64,000 nucleotides of DNA from Tritrichomonas musculus (Eukaryota; Parabasalia; Tritrichomonadida; Tritrichomonadidae), in contig JAPFFF010000005.1 of assembly GCA_039105265.1 (NCBI GenBank), positions 3,953,501-4,017,500 of the forward strand, written 5' to 3'. Below are positions 41,933 to 53,522 of this stretch, in pieces; position 1 is the first letter of the stretch, and each line of letters starts with the position of its first letter. Below the pieces are notes generated by a model. The model searched no databases. It was not told the origin of the DNA and saw only the letters and a list, made by a program, of their open reading frames with translations. A program made the translations under genes and the position numbers.

Positions 41933-44900
41933 ATGACTCAGCCAAACTTCACTCTCAAGCAACTCGTAAAAATCTATAACGCTTTCAATGGTGACAGAAC
42001 AACAGTAGCACAATGGCAAGATGCATTTGACCTTTATGGCCACCGTGACGCAAGACTAGCAAGATACTTATGGCAAGATGAAATCGTACCAATGTTGAAC
42101 CAGACCAACTATACCGGAGACCGTAACAACTTCAATCAAATCATTAATTTCGCCAGAGCATACTACAGACCAATCAGAGAAGAACAGAAAAGACTCGAAA
42201 GAAGATGGAGCGATACAGTATTGTTGGAATACCGTTTACCATATCTAATACCTGAAGACCCATTTGATGCTATCGATAAGAAATTATCACAGTTCCATCA
42301 ACGACCTAGAAACTATGCTGAATGGAGGCAACAACAAAATGAACTTAACGATGGCCAAGCAGAACTCGTTGAAGCTACAATGCAGAGACTATATGATAAC
42401 CCAACCGACTGGTTTGTTGACTTCGAACAATTCACATTACGCGGCCGTAAATTACTCTTCCAACGACTCAGACAGTTCTTCGATGAAGCAATAAGACCAC
42501 TGCAAGAAGATATGAACCGTTTCGTTTTGCTCTTTCAGGTCAATAACACTATGCAACCAAAGGCTATACCACTTACACCTGAACACTTGCAAGAACTGGT
42601 CCGTAAATTAACCGAAGAAAGCTTCGTATATCAAATCGATGATGAAATCTCTCCCGATATCGTTTCAGACCCAGGACCTGATGACCTTATTGCTTCTTGG
42701 TCGATATTCACTAGAGTCGGTATAGTACCAATCAGATACCAAGGAGAAATGAAAAAGAATAAAGAACCTGGATTCTTCCATTATCTAACCACACCGGATA
42801 CACCAAAGAAAATCGTAGAGTACCTAAAGAGATTACAGATATTCGATTCAGTAGTGGTTGCAACAAAAGGTAACAAACAAGTACAGCGTAAAGAATTAGA
42901 TGACTGCTGCTTCGTATACGCATTAAAACAAACTGGATGCTACACCGAAGCAGAACTAGACAAAATCAGAATGAGAATCAAGAGCAGATACTTATCACAG
43001 AAGCATTTAGAGGCAATCGCAAACGAATTCAAGATGCATTTGCATATAACATATATCGATGATGAATATGTAGGAAGAAACAAGAAACAAACTGTTAAGG
43101 TAATGACAGATGGTAAATATAAGAGCTATATTGGAGTAGAGAATGCAGCACCTAACAGAACACATAATATGTGCATTAACGGTCAGCACTTCTTCATCGA
43201 GGAAGTAACTCCTTTCAGCAACTACTATATAAAACATCTGAGAGAAATCGCTAATAGTAACAATGAAGAAGCTAAAGAGAATATGTATAACAAAGAAATA
43301 AAGGATAAGAAAGTAATACCTGGTAGAACATTCATTAAGGCATCAAATCTGGTCAGAGAGCTCATGAAACAAGGCTTCTTCCAACACATCAACTGGGGCC
43401 AGTATATGATACTCAATACGATATACTATAAAGAAATAGAAAAGGACATGAATGAGATATCGTTAGAGTACAATCCAGAGTTCTGTACGCAGCTCATAGA
43501 ACCGAAAGTATATAAGAAACAGAAAGATAAAGCGCCACTGTCATACTGGTATGCAGACTTCGAAGCAGACGTAAGTGGTGATATTCACGTGCCGTTTATG
43601 TGTGTCGTACAGGACATGAAAGGAACAGAAAAGTACTCTAGGGTATTCAAAGGCAGAGACTGTAATGTACACATGTTAAACTATCTCCCAGATGGTGCTG
43701 TTGTGTACTTCCATAACCTCGCATACGATATCAGAATGTTTGCCAGTTTCGGTATTACATCTTCTATCATTAAGGGCACAAAGACCATGAAAGCAAAAAT
43801 CATATACAAAGGAAAAAAGATAACGTTTAAGGATTCCTATCCAGTTATTCCCAGCAAGCTCAGTGATTTCCCTAAGATGTTCGGTATTAAAGGCGTAAAG
43901 AAAGAACTGTTTCCGTATAAATACTACACTCTTGAACGACTCGAATCAGGTGCAATAGGAATCATATCTGAAGCAGGAATGAATGAAGATAGGGTCTGGA
44001 AGGAAGATGACTACAAGATATTTAACGAGAACATAGATAGCATAGAAGGATGCAGGAAAGGCGAGAATGAATTCGATATGTGGCTTTATTGTTCATTCTA
44101 CTGCAAGCAAGATGTCAACATCTTACGTCAAGGCTTCAACAAGTTCCGTAACGACTTCAAGAAAGAATTCAATATCGACCCGTTCGAGTTCGTTAGTATC
44201 TCATCACTGGCCAATGAAGTCTTCAACAGGCGTGTATACTATCCCAATAAGAACCTGTACAAAGTCGGTGGAATAGTCAGAAAGTTTTGCTCTCAAGCTG
44301 TCTATGGTGGAAGATGTATGACTGCATATAATAAGAAATGGCACACAACGAAACCATTAAGTGACTTCGATGCTGTCAGTTTATACCCTAGTGCAATGGC
44401 TGAATGTTATACCGTTGAAGGTCTACCAGAAGTAATACCAGAGGATAATCTTAATATGGAATTCTTATCGAGGCAGGGAGCGTACATAGTAGAAATCAGA
44501 ATAACTAAAGTGAATAAACATTATGCATTCCCATTAATAGTCAGAAAGACACCTGATGGACTAAACCTGAATGAAGACAAGTTAGAGCCTGATGAAAACC
44601 TTACTATGGTCGTAGATAATATCATGTTAGAGGACCTTATAGAGTTCCAGAAGATAGAATTCGAGTTCGTTCGCGGTTACTACTGGGCAGGAAAGAGAGA
44701 TTACAGCATCCAGAAAGTAATCAAAGAGATATTCAATAAGAGGCTTGAATACAAACAACAAGGTAATCCATTACAGAACATCTATAAGTTAATCATGAAT
44801 TCTTGCTATGGAAAGACAATACAGAAACCAATAGAGTTCGAGCATAGATACGTCCGTGAAGGAGATGATTTCGATAAATTCTGGATGAGGCATTATACGA

Positions 44901-45559
44901 GTATCATAGAAGCAACGAAGCTAAACAATAGTGACATATACGACATAAAGGTACGTAAACCAATCGATAAAGACTTCAACTTCAGCCTGTTAGGAATCCA
45001 GATATTGAGCATGTCCAAGAGAATAATGAATCGTGTAATGTGCCTTGCATACGATATTGGCTGTCATATCTACTACCAAGATACAGATTCAATGCACATT
45101 GAAGTAGAAGACTTAAGCAGGCTTACCGCTGCATTCAAAGAGAAATATGGACGAGAGCTTATCGGTTTCCAGCTGGGGCAATTCCACTCAGATTTTCCGA
45201 CAATAAATGGTCATGATGAAATACCTAAGGCCGTAGAATCAATGTTCCTCATGAAGAAACTCTACATCGATAAGCTTACAGATTCTACAGGATAGGTAGA
45301 CTATATGATACGCGGTAAAGGGCTAACATGGAATTCTATTAAGCATGCCTGTGAGACTAAGTTTGGTGGCGACTATATGGCTCTATATAAGCACATGTAT
45401 GAAGGCAATGAACAAACCTTTGATTTAACCAAAGGCCAGCCATGCTTCAAGATGAATGCAGACTTTACAGTAAGCACAGTGAAAGCATTCCTAAGAAAGA
45501 CAAAAACAATTTACCAGGAAGGTAACAGGGATGAATACTTTCATTACGCTGCTATATAG
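41933..45559 (+). pseudogene. POLB: protein-primed family B DNA polymerase of Maverick A, broken
   Basis: Contains the same domain order as the B polymerase. An OTU-like region has DDCCFVYALKQ at ~322 and NGQHFFIEE at ~415. The exonuclease motif is WYADFEAD (~539), with YFHNLAYDIRMFA following. Motif A is DFDAVSLYPSAM (~810), motif B IMNSCYGKTIQ (~953) and motif C YYQDTDSMHI (~1046). Sequence similarity to B is clear in the catalytic motifs but modest elsewhere. The gene appears to carry about one break. It starts after TTTTTTTTCGGGTAAAATAG, downstream of a non-coding region with 21-bp repeats, and is convergent with the integrase gene. Confidence 0.88.
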
Positions 45560-46442
45560 GCTGCAACTTCCACCTAGGCACACTCTGTAGTTCATCGTTG
45601 TAATTATTTTTGACCACGTATAAGCCTTCAGTGAATGCAATCACTTCATTGTCACCCGGCTGTACAATACTGCGCCTTTTATTCATTGTATCTTTTTCGT
45701 TGTAGACCTTTACTTTTGTTCCATTAGGGATATAAAAGTTTGGTCTTGCACGAATCATGTAATTCTCTTGTGCTATACGTCTTACAATTAAGTCTTCCAG
45801 TTCGATATCTGAATGAGCTTGAGCAGGGCTTACAGGGAATCCTGCATATTTACTTAATGTGCTATGAGGAGCGTTATTGTACTGTGATACAAGCATTTCC
45901 ATTATCTCTGGTGTTATTACATCAACTTCCATGTTGTATGCCATATCCCTTAATGTTCTTATCACTCTATCCATAATGGCAAGTGCACCGTGAAGCGGTT
46001 CGGTTTTATCATTAAGCTTCCTTTTTGTCTTCATGAATGGCGGATACTGAACCTTTTTCTGCCTAGGAACCGGCCAGTAATCGACAATATTATGTTTATC
46101 ATAAAAGCCAGTCGCTGCGGGAGACCAGAAACTTTTCTCTGAATCGCCGTATAAGTGCCTGATAATAATACCCTGCTGATAGAACCTTTCCATTGCTAAT
46201 ATGAAAGAACGTGACGATTTCACATTTACTTTCCCATACGAGTTCGTAGCGGCATTTATAACCTTATTCATAAGTTGTGCGTACAGGAAACGAGTATTAA
46301 TGTTTATCGCTAATAAATAACAAAATGTAGCCTTTTCGTTGCTGGAGGGAATAATTCCTCTATCCTCGAACATTATATCGATGATATAGGAATGACGCGC
46401 TCCTGTTTTATGTAGTTGGTAACATTTTCGATTTCGCTTCAA
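45552..46442 (-). pseudogene. INT: rve-family integrase of Maverick A
   Basis: Integrase core with YLLAININTRFLYAQLM, HLYGDSEKSFWS and LAIMDRVIRTLRDM, then SQYNNAPHSTL, the standard Polinton order. A C-terminal SH3-like segment (IPNGTKVKVYNEKD, then LYVVKN) matches the B integrase layout. The 5' end is unclear and no convincing ATG is seen for the core frame; the gene is counted as broken about once. It lies at the right-hand side of A, convergent with the polymerase. Confidence 0.82.
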
Positions 46443-46556
46443 TGGAAAAGATGTAGTGAAAGCTGTTTTGTTTATGTTTAATGTGCCAAACTGTTGCTTT
46501 AGTGATTCTGCTTTTTGTTTACTCTTAAACCCTATTACTGTGCCTGGAGTGAATCT

Positions 46557-47015
46557 CTACTGTTGCAGTAAATCTCTATATTGTCTTGCTGCAAAGTTAA
46601 ATATACCAGATACATAATCTTCTCCAACAGATTCCAATCGTATGGCCGTCATGACCTTTATTATTTCCATTATTGCATCTGGTGGTATCTTATTGTTCGT
46701 TGCAGTATTTATATCTGCTATAAGTGCTTGCCTGGTAGTAGGCTGTACTATTTTACTTAAACTGCTTCTTAACAGAATCATTAGACGATTATATTCGATT
46801 ATAGTTAATGCGGGAGCAATGGCTTTTATGAGCTCGAACAATTTATCTGTAAGTTCCATTATGAGCTCGTTCTCGTCATCCAATTCTGTATTATCAATAT
46901 AGTTATACATTTGATACGCCTTGGATATCTTCAATCCCTTAGCTGTCCCTATCATGTCTTCATCTTGCTCCTCTAGTGATTCCCTTTCAGACTCAGCTGT
47001 TTCTTTATAGAACAT
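46557..47015 (-). CDS. Maverick A protein, unknown
   Basis: 152 residues from the ATG at 47015, chosen because it follows ACGATGCTGAA, similar to other A leaders (ATTGCCTGAA). The N-terminus is acidic (ETAESERESLEEQDED). The rest is helical with Leu/Ile-rich segments (LFELIKAIAPALTIIEYNRL). No known domain. It lies just upstream of the integrase on the same strand and divergent from the basic gene at 47046. Confidence 0.5.
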   Translation of the reverse strand: MFYKETAESERESLEEQDEDMIGTAKGLKISKAYQMYNYIDNTELDDENELIMELTDKLFELIKAIAPALTIIEYNRLMILLRSSLSKIVQPTTRQALIADINTATNNKIPPDAIMEIIKVMTAIRLESVGEDYVSGIFNFAARQYRDLLQQ

Positions 47016-47045
47016 TTCAGCATCGTAAAAGAAACTTTTTTCCGC

Positions 47046-47312
47046 ATGGAAAAGAGCATGACCGAAGGATTTGCGACTGCAAGGAGCATGACCGAAAACC
47101 ATTTAGCAACAAGAAAGCCATACAAGAAAAAAACTTTTGCTACAGATACATTAGCGAGAATTAACTGGAGATTAAAGTATTATCGTAGAGTTCTCAATAA
47201 TGCTGATAACCGAAAGGATGAACGGTACATAGAGAAGATACAAAAGAAGTATGACAGAGACATGAGAGTAAGAAGCTTACTGAAAAAAGCTGTAAGCCAC
47301 TTGTATGAGTAA
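47046..47312 (+). CDS. small basic Maverick A protein
   Basis: 88 residues starting MEKSMTEGFATARSMTENHL, with a short internal duplication (SMTE twice). The rest is strongly basic and helical (RINWRLKYYRRVLNNADNRK, then KKYDRDMRVRSLLKKA), suited to nucleic-acid binding. The leader ACTTTTTTCCGC precedes the ATG. It is the last sizeable A gene before host DNA. No family recognised. Confidence 0.55.
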   Translation: MEKSMTEGFATARSMTENHLATRKPYKKKTFATDTLARINWRLKYYRRVLNNADNRKDERYIEKIQKKYDRDMRVRSLLKKAVSHLYE

Positions 47313-47340
47313 TTATTTTTGGCGTTTCATTTTTCCCGAA

Positions 47341-47415
47341 ATGGTCCCGTCAGAAATAGACGGCGACATTGAAGTGACAAAAAATGATTTTGTCGTGAAA
47401 TTGAATGAAACGTAA
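47341..47415 (+). CDS. possible 24-residue Maverick A peptide
   Basis: MVPSEIDGDIEVTKNDFVVK followed by four residues and a stop. It is supported mainly by its leader, GTTTCATTTTTCCCGAA directly before the ATG, like other A genes. Too short to be sure; it could be the start of a decayed gene. Confidence 0.25.
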   Translation: MVPSEIDGDIEVTKNDFVVKLNET

Positions 47416-49120
47416 ATGTCCTGAGTGAAAAGTTCGTTGTTAATAAAAAACAGGTGTTTTTAACGAAAGCATAGTGCGGGCAGTAGAGTATCTGGGAAGT
47501 TATCCAAAAACGCGAATTTTACAACTGTGACGAAAAAATGAATGGGCTACGGGGTTTGGAGGGATGTTTGGCTGTAAGCCAGACATCACTCCAAATACTA
47601 TTGATGTTTTGCCTTTTTGAATCAAAAATTTTTTTTTGGTCATAAAAATTTTAAAAACTTTTTCATTGAATTTTTTATTTTGATAAGCAAAAAAAAAATT
47701 ATAAGCCATGGATGGTTATCGAATAGAAAAAACTTTATCGATAAAACCCCAGATAAATGGTCGATGTAAAATAACAACTTTTTGAATCAAATCGTTAAAA
47801 TTTCATAAAATTTACCAACAAAAAGTCGTTTTTTACATCTATAATTAATTGGAGGTTTTAATGATAAAAATTTCTTTTATCGATAATCATCCATTTCATA
47901 AGTAAAGTGTCATTATATTTATAAATCGCCCTCTTAGGTTTGAGAAGTTTGGGTTTATGCATTCAAAAAGTTTGATATAAAGGAACATTCTTGATGAACA
48001 ACTATTCATCAGGGATGTTTAACGATAGTATCGATAACGGTTATATTCGTTGAAGATAATATTAAATAAAATCGAATGCGCAATTGATATACAATAAAAA
48101 GAACTTTTTGTATATAAAAAATTAATTAATCCCAAAATAATTATTTAATAATATATAATGAATAAACTTTCAACTAATTATATCAAATTTTTTAATCTTT
48201 GTTAATATTATATTGAGTTAAACATGGTTATAAATTTTCCAAAAATTGAATAAAAATGATTTTTTTACAATAACCGTAATTTTACATTATCAATTCATAT
48301 CTCTGATAATGTAAATAACAAAAAATAGAAGTGAATAAAAAAAGAATTTTTATTCAAAAAGAATTTAGTGAAAAAATAAAAAATGATTTTTATAAGTATG
48401 TAAATATGTAAAAAAAAGCCATACATTTGGTGTAGTGATTCTCTGGAATGGATTTCAAGGTGTCACAAGCCCGCTCTTTTCAACTCTTACAATCAATTGA
48501 AATACTTTTTTTTAAAATTTTGCATGTTCAAGTATTTCTTCTGTCTTATGAATTGTCATAATCTGAAAGTTGGAAGAATAACATTAAAATATTGATGTTT
48601 TTCTAAGGTTTATAACTTTATTGTTGTTTATTTTTCAAATGGAATATTCAAGTGCTGAAAATATTAATAGTTTTTTAAATATAGAACATGAGTTTTTTAA
48701 ATAATGTTGTCCATATGTAATTAAATGAATGATTTAAAAGTCAAGTGTAACGATATTGATATTTTTGATGATTCCGATTATTTAGAAATGACATATTTTT
48801 ATCAATGATATTGGTGTCTAACATTGTGCATATTTTTCAAAGTCAAATAATTTATACATTTATGTATTTATAAAAAACAATTTTTTATTTTTAAACTGAT
48901 CAGTAAAATATTGAAATTTTCATAATAATATTGAATTTGTCAACGCCCTTTCAAATTTCATTGAGGGGGGGTTTTACGATAAAAAACCCAAAAGATTTTT
49001 ACTTTAAAAAAAGATTTAATGTCAAAAAATTATTTTATATTTTGAACATAAAAAAAAACTTTATATAATTATACCATTGAATAATTGAATTGTTTTTGAA
49101 GGTAAACATAAAAAAAAGTA
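47416..49120. other. 1.7-kb intergenic region: A/host junction and UBR upstream DNA
   Basis: The GC content falls sharply between about 47.5 and 47.7 kb, where Maverick A gives way to host-type DNA; the exact end is not visible. A 19-bp imperfect inverted repeat lies at 47555-47595 (TTTGGAGGGATGTTTGGCT against its inverse, two mismatches, 3-base loop). The rest, to 49120, is AT-rich with no supported gene. A weak initiator-like CCATTGA lies about 45 bases before the UBR start. Confidence 0.5.
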
Positions 49121-52100
49121 ATGTTTAACAAAATTAAAAAAATGTTTTCTGCAAAGGATAAAAATAAACCAAATGAGTTAGACAGCCTGGCCTCGAAATT
49201 TGCTACTTCACCCGAACAAGCTATTTCAGAAGCCAAAAATTATCTAATGAAACCAAATTTTTCAGATTTTGACGAGTTTATTAACGAAGTAAAGAAAACG
49301 CAAAAATCAAACTGTTGCATTGTATCATGGTCTAAAGCTATGCTTTCAGCTCGCTGTCTTGATTGTCAATTGCATGATAACAGTTGTATATGTATTCCTT
49401 GTTACCTTGCTGGTAAGCATGATCAGCATCATTCATACTTGTTAGGAGGTTCTGGGAGTGGGAACTGTGATTGTGGTGATCCGAATTTTTGGAAACCATC
49501 AGGAAACTGTCCCAATCATCCAGGTCCAGATCCAAATCCTGATATCACCCAAATGACACCAGAGAATCGAACAAAATTTATTGATGTTTTTACCTCAGCT
49601 TACACAGGTGCTCTTAATTCAATTGATGATAATAATCGTATTTTAATTTTTGATTGGATAACTAAATTCATTTCTTACGGTGATGGCTTACGAAGATGTG
49701 TAGCTATTGCAGTGACATCAGTTCCTGATGAAGTTTTCTTTGAAAATTTGAAAAGATTGGAGCAAAAACCTCTCAATAGTTTAATGGATTTATTTGGAAA
49801 ATTAATCTCTGATCAGCAATTTGCCAGAGAGATGGGTGCAGCTACTATTCGAAATTATTTACCTTTACGAGAAATCATAAAAAGTATTATTATGAATCCC
49901 AGTTATGATAAGAAATCTGCTCCTTTCCATCCAATTAAAAAATATCTCAATTTTGCATTCCATTTTTTCAACGAAGTTCCATTAATGTATCTTATTGAAA
50001 CTGCGAATTTCGATTGGGTTGACTTTTTATTGGAATGCATAGAATTTGTTATTAAAACAGTAATTGATACAAAAAAAGATTATAATAGAAATCAAGATGG
50101 TCAAATAATTAGTCAGATTTGGTATTATACACGTCTTCTAGAAATATTAATGAAAAAAGATGATCAGCATGAAAACCTTCAAAGATTTATTGATAAATAT
50201 AGTCAACTTTTAATTAATTATGAAAGATTGTACTCATTTAACTTTCCAAGAGTTCCTGAAGATGATTGTGATGATAATTACAGCGGCCTTTTCCTATTTA
50301 TTTACCTCTACCAAATCAATTGCATCTTTTGTCAGCAATTTGACTCTTCGCCTAAGAACAAAGTCTTTTCAATAAGTAAAACTTTTTCAAGCCTTCTTGA
50401 ATATATAAAATCAAAAAAGAATTTTTCTGCCCGCTCTCTCTATAGTCAAATATCAGTTCCAATATCTGCATTTATTCCTCTCCATCATCTTTTCTATTGT
50501 CTTCTTTCATCTCATCAAAATGCATCTGAAGTCCTCTCAATTGAATGCAAAGAGAACGGTATACCTCTTCAAGATTTTTGTAATTTATCTGTTATTTGTC
50601 CTTTAAGAATTCTTGCAGCAATCTTTGTACCTGAAAGGTTTCGAATGTTAAATCATGCAACTTTTCGGCATATTACTTATTGCCTCGATAAACCAGAAGA
50701 ATCGTTCAATATCTTCTTTGGATTTGTTCAAACTATTTTGGGCATTGCTCCAGACAAAGAACAAATTCTTAAAATTATCGCAATTACATTCGGAGTAGAC
50801 GATGAAATTCCAACAATGCCAAAGTTGCCTCTACTAGATAGAAAGAAACAAATGCAGCAATTAATGGATTATCAAAATCAGCTTGAAATGCGAGTTCAAT
50901 CAATTAGTGATGTATCCATTTTCATTATGTCTCTTCTTACAGATCGATCAATTATAACATACGACAAGATTCTTTTCAAACGACTACGAGTTATCGAACT
51001 TCTCAAAAACAAAAAAACAAATTCAATGGATATTGAAAAATACGTTAATGACAAACTAAGTAATCCAATCTTTGGTGATGATCTTCAATCATTTGCAGAA
51101 CGTGTTAGTACTAGTAATGGAAGCTTTTTCCAACTGAAAAACGATGCAGAGTTTACGCCATTCTTCCCAGTAATATATCGACCAAATCGAACCAAAATTA
51201 TTATGAAATACACAGACAAACTTATCCCAACGCTTGATTATATTCCTCCACCACGAAATCTTGAAATGAAGAGTTGCTTCCGATTACCAACATTTATCTC
51301 ATTAATGTATGGATGTCTTTCATCATCGTCTCTAACATCTATTCAAATTGGACTTTCGATGTTTGTAGAAAGTCTAAGAAATGGTGAAGATTTCCCACAA
51401 TCAAGTTTTGATTCATCTCCAACTATTATTGAATCCTCCTCAGTTGTTGATCTCACAGAAACCCTTCAAAGCATTTTATCCGAAGATCCTCACTGTAATT
51501 TCCTCGCCATAAAAGTCAAATACTCAGGAAGTGATCGGCCCATCTCCATCATTGAAGCAGTCCAATCGAACCACAGACTTGGCTATGCAGCCCTTGAAAG
51601 GACCAACCTACCATCATCACTCAGGCCACAACTTGCAGGCGACGACGAGCTTCAAAAAGAGAAGAAGGCACGTGCAGCCAATCTGAAGCAGCGACTAATG
51701 AAAGAATTTCAAAACAAACGTTCACAATTTTCAATGGGAACAGGTACTACATCGATGAATGCAGATGATGATGATGATGAAGGTAATTTAAACAGTCTCC
51801 ATGGATCACGATCATCACGACCAATTGACTCAAGTGAAGCGCCGAGTCGAATTTTATGCAACATCTGCCAAACAAACGTTGCAGAAGACATTCTTGGATT
51901 TCCATGTCTTTCATTACCAAGTCTTTTTCCGGCGATCATCAACAATGATCTTCACAAATTGAAAATTGGCCTTGATGACCTAGATTGTGTTTTCTCAATG
52001 TCCATTTGTCTTCACCATGTTCATTACAAGTGCTGCATTGGACTTATCAAGGAGTATCAGGATGATGCGGGACGTCGTAATGAGAACAAGACATACAACT

Positions 52101-53128
52101 GCATGATTGATCGCGGTGTTCGTAACTGTTTCCTTCCGCTATTTCACGCGACAAGTCTTCCAGAAGGACAAAGTGAATTTTCAATAAAACCGTCAGAAAT
52201 ATTGAATGAGTCAATTCAAGAGTTCGTGAAGAGAGCTTTCTTCGGCTATGCCGAAGAGGATCCTTTGGTTGCCATGAAGTCGTTTGCAGGGATGGTTGCA
52301 GTTCTAGAAGTCAGGCATCGAAGTCGTCCTGAATGTCTAGATCATCCAACTGTTCCACTTTTGTACCACAATTTGCTTCTTACTCTTTACTTCAGTCTCC
52401 ACGGTAGTGCCATCACTGAAGATCTGAAAGATCCCCTTGTGAAGTTGGTCTATCTGATTATCAACTCGGAAGATCCGGAGAAAGAGTTTCAAGTTTTTGT
52501 GAAGCAGATCTCGAGCACATTGAAAGACGACTACTTGTATGAGTTCCTTCGAAGGGCGGCGATCATTGAAGAATTCGCGATCAAGAATCGTTGTGATAGT
52601 AAATCGGACGGTTTTATTGATTGGGATGAAATCTTATCGTTTGAAAATCTGCTTGAAAGATTTGAAATTGATAAGGATAAAAACTTGAAAATGATTGAGT
52701 TGCCACTTTTTGAAACAATCCCTTTGGCCGACCGTTTTGTTGGCCTCTACCAGCCCCCTTACAACATGGACATCTTCGACACATCCATCAGCAAATTCAT
52801 CGATTTGCTGACAGGATCAGTTGTTGTGTTTGCGAAGAATTACGATACAATCAAGGATAAAACAGATTTGCCATATATTAACGATTACGTCTTATCTTAC
52901 TATAAAGGCGGTCTGGCAATGTTCCTCGCTTTGACAGGTCCAAACGCATCAGACATTATCATCTCCTGCAGCGCAATTAACCGTCTTTTTAATTTGGACG
53001 GTTTTTACGTTGACCAGTTCGGTGATATTGATCGCGGCTTTAAGAGGGGAGCAATATTGCAGATATCAAAAGATAGACTGGAAAATACTTTGGATAAGCT
53101 CCTTTCTGGTGATGTTATTTTATATTAA
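49121..53128 (+). CDS. UBR-family E3 ubiquitin ligase (N-recognin)
   Basis: 1335 residues, one intact host gene. The UBR-box zinc finger spans about 65-135, with the Cys/His ladder CLDCQLHDNSCICIPC, HDQHHSYLL and CDCGDPNFW. This domain binds destabilising N-terminal residues in the N-degron pathway. A RING-type region lies at about 908-1010 (CNICQTNVAEDI, SICLHHVHYKCC), preceded by a disordered acidic linker with DDDDD. The end (YVDQFGDIDRGFKRGAILQI) matches the C-terminal cap domain of UBR1-like ligases. The length is shorter than fungal or animal UBR1 (about 1750-1950) but the domain order is the same. It marks DNA outside the Mavericks. Codon choice becomes less AT-rich in the last third. 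Confidence 0.92.
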   Translation: MFNKIKKMFSAKDKNKPNELDSLASKFATSPEQAISEAKNYLMKPNFSDFDEFINEVKKTQKSNCCIVSWSKAMLSARCLDCQLHDNSCICIPCYLAGKHDQHHSYLLGGSGSGNCDCGDPNFWKPSGNCPNHPGPDPNPDITQMTPENRTKFIDVFTSAYTGALNSIDDNNRILIFDWITKFISYGDGLRRCVAIAVTSVPDEVFFENLKRLEQKPLNSLMDLFGKLISDQQFAREMGAATIRNYLPLREIIKSIIMNPSYDKKSAPFHPIKKYLNFAFHFFNEVPLMYLIETANFDWVDFLLECIEFVIKTVIDTKKDYNRNQDGQIISQIWYYTRLLEILMKKDDQHENLQRFIDKYSQLLINYERLYSFNFPRVPEDDCDDNYSGLFLFIYLYQINCIFCQQFDSSPKNKVFSISKTFSSLLEYIKSKKNFSARSLYSQISVPISAFIPLHHLFYCLLSSHQNASEVLSIECKENGIPLQDFCNLSVICPLRILAAIFVPERFRMLNHATFRHITYCLDKPEESFNIFFGFVQTILGIAPDKEQILKIIAITFGVDDEIPTMPKLPLLDRKKQMQQLMDYQNQLEMRVQSISDVSIFIMSLLTDRSIITYDKILFKRLRVIELLKNKKTNSMDIEKYVNDKLSNPIFGDDLQSFAERVSTSNGSFFQLKNDAEFTPFFPVIYRPNRTKIIMKYTDKLIPTLDYIPPPRNLEMKSCFRLPTFISLMYGCLSSSSLTSIQIGLSMFVESLRNGEDFPQSSFDSSPTIIESSSVVDLTETLQSILSEDPHCNFLAIKVKYSGSDRPISIIEAVQSNHRLGYAALERTNLPSSLRPQLAGDDELQKEKKARAANLKQRLMKEFQNKRSQFSMGTGTTSMNADDDDDEGNLNSLHGSRSSRPIDSSEAPSRILCNICQTNVAEDILGFPCLSLPSLFPAIINNDLHKLKIGLDDLDCVFSMSICLHHVHYKCCIGLIKEYQDDAGRRNENKTYNCMIDRGVRNCFLPLFHATSLPEGQSEFSIKPSEILNESIQEFVKRAFFGYAEEDPLVAMKSFAGMVAVLEVRHRSRPECLDHPTVPLLYHNLLLTLYFSLHGSAITEDLKDPLVKLVYLIINSEDPEKEFQVFVKQISSTLKDDYLYEFLRRAAIIEEFAIKNRCDSKSDGFIDWDEILSFENLLERFEIDKDKNLKMIELPLFETIPLADRFVGLYQPPYNMDIFDTSISKFIDLLTGSVVVFAKNYDTIKDKTDLPYINDYVLSYYKGGLAMFLALTGPNASDIIISCSAINRLFNLDGFYVDQFGDIDRGFKRGAILQISKDRLENTLDKLLSGDVILY

Positions 53129-53490
53129 TTAAAAAAAATTTATATCAAATTTATGCATTGCAATAATTATTGATCCATTTTTTTCTGTTTTTTGTAAAAA
53201 AAAAATATTTATCAATAATATTATTGATATCTCTATATAAAAAAATATATAAGATTTTCTTCACATATTAGTGCCTATGATGTTATAAAAAGCAATAAAT
53301 GTTTACTAATCTTTTCAAATTTATACAATTAGTATTATTTTAAAAAATTTAAATTTTTGCAAAAAAAGCGTGAATAGCTATTTTTTACAAAAGTGCAAAA
53401 AAGTTCTCTCCGATTTTTTCTGAGGCTGGATACAGGGTCAATATTGACCTTAACCGTTGGGGGCAAAAGAGATTGGGGCAAAAAATATCT

Positions 53491-53522
<32 letters not shown>

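Larger units (their letters stand above)
2627..47500. mobile_element. Maverick/Polinton 'A', old and broken, with nested insertions
   Basis: Visible parts include a packaging ATPase (split by Maverick B), major capsid protein, candidate penton, pVI-like small protein, giant fibre-like protein, protein-primed DNA polymerase and rve integrase. Its left end lies beyond Maverick C. Its right end is not resolved; gene content stops near 47.4 kb and host-type DNA is clear by about 47.7 kb. Besides the insertions it shows roughly four or five breaks, so it reads as an older fossil than B. Its coding DNA is noticeably less AT-rich than that of B or the host spacers. Orthologous proteins of A and B are strongly diverged, so they are different Maverick lineages. 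Confidence 0.8.

Noticed and set aside
47500-47709. Minus-strand 69-residue frame at the A/host boundary
   Set aside because: Reads through the inverted repeat and poly-A/T; no leader and no similarity to any other gene in the window.
48425-48500. Possible tRNA gene (TGGTGTAGTGAT resembles a pol III A box)
   Set aside because: No matching B box, no acceptor-stem pairing and no plausible anticodon arm could be found.
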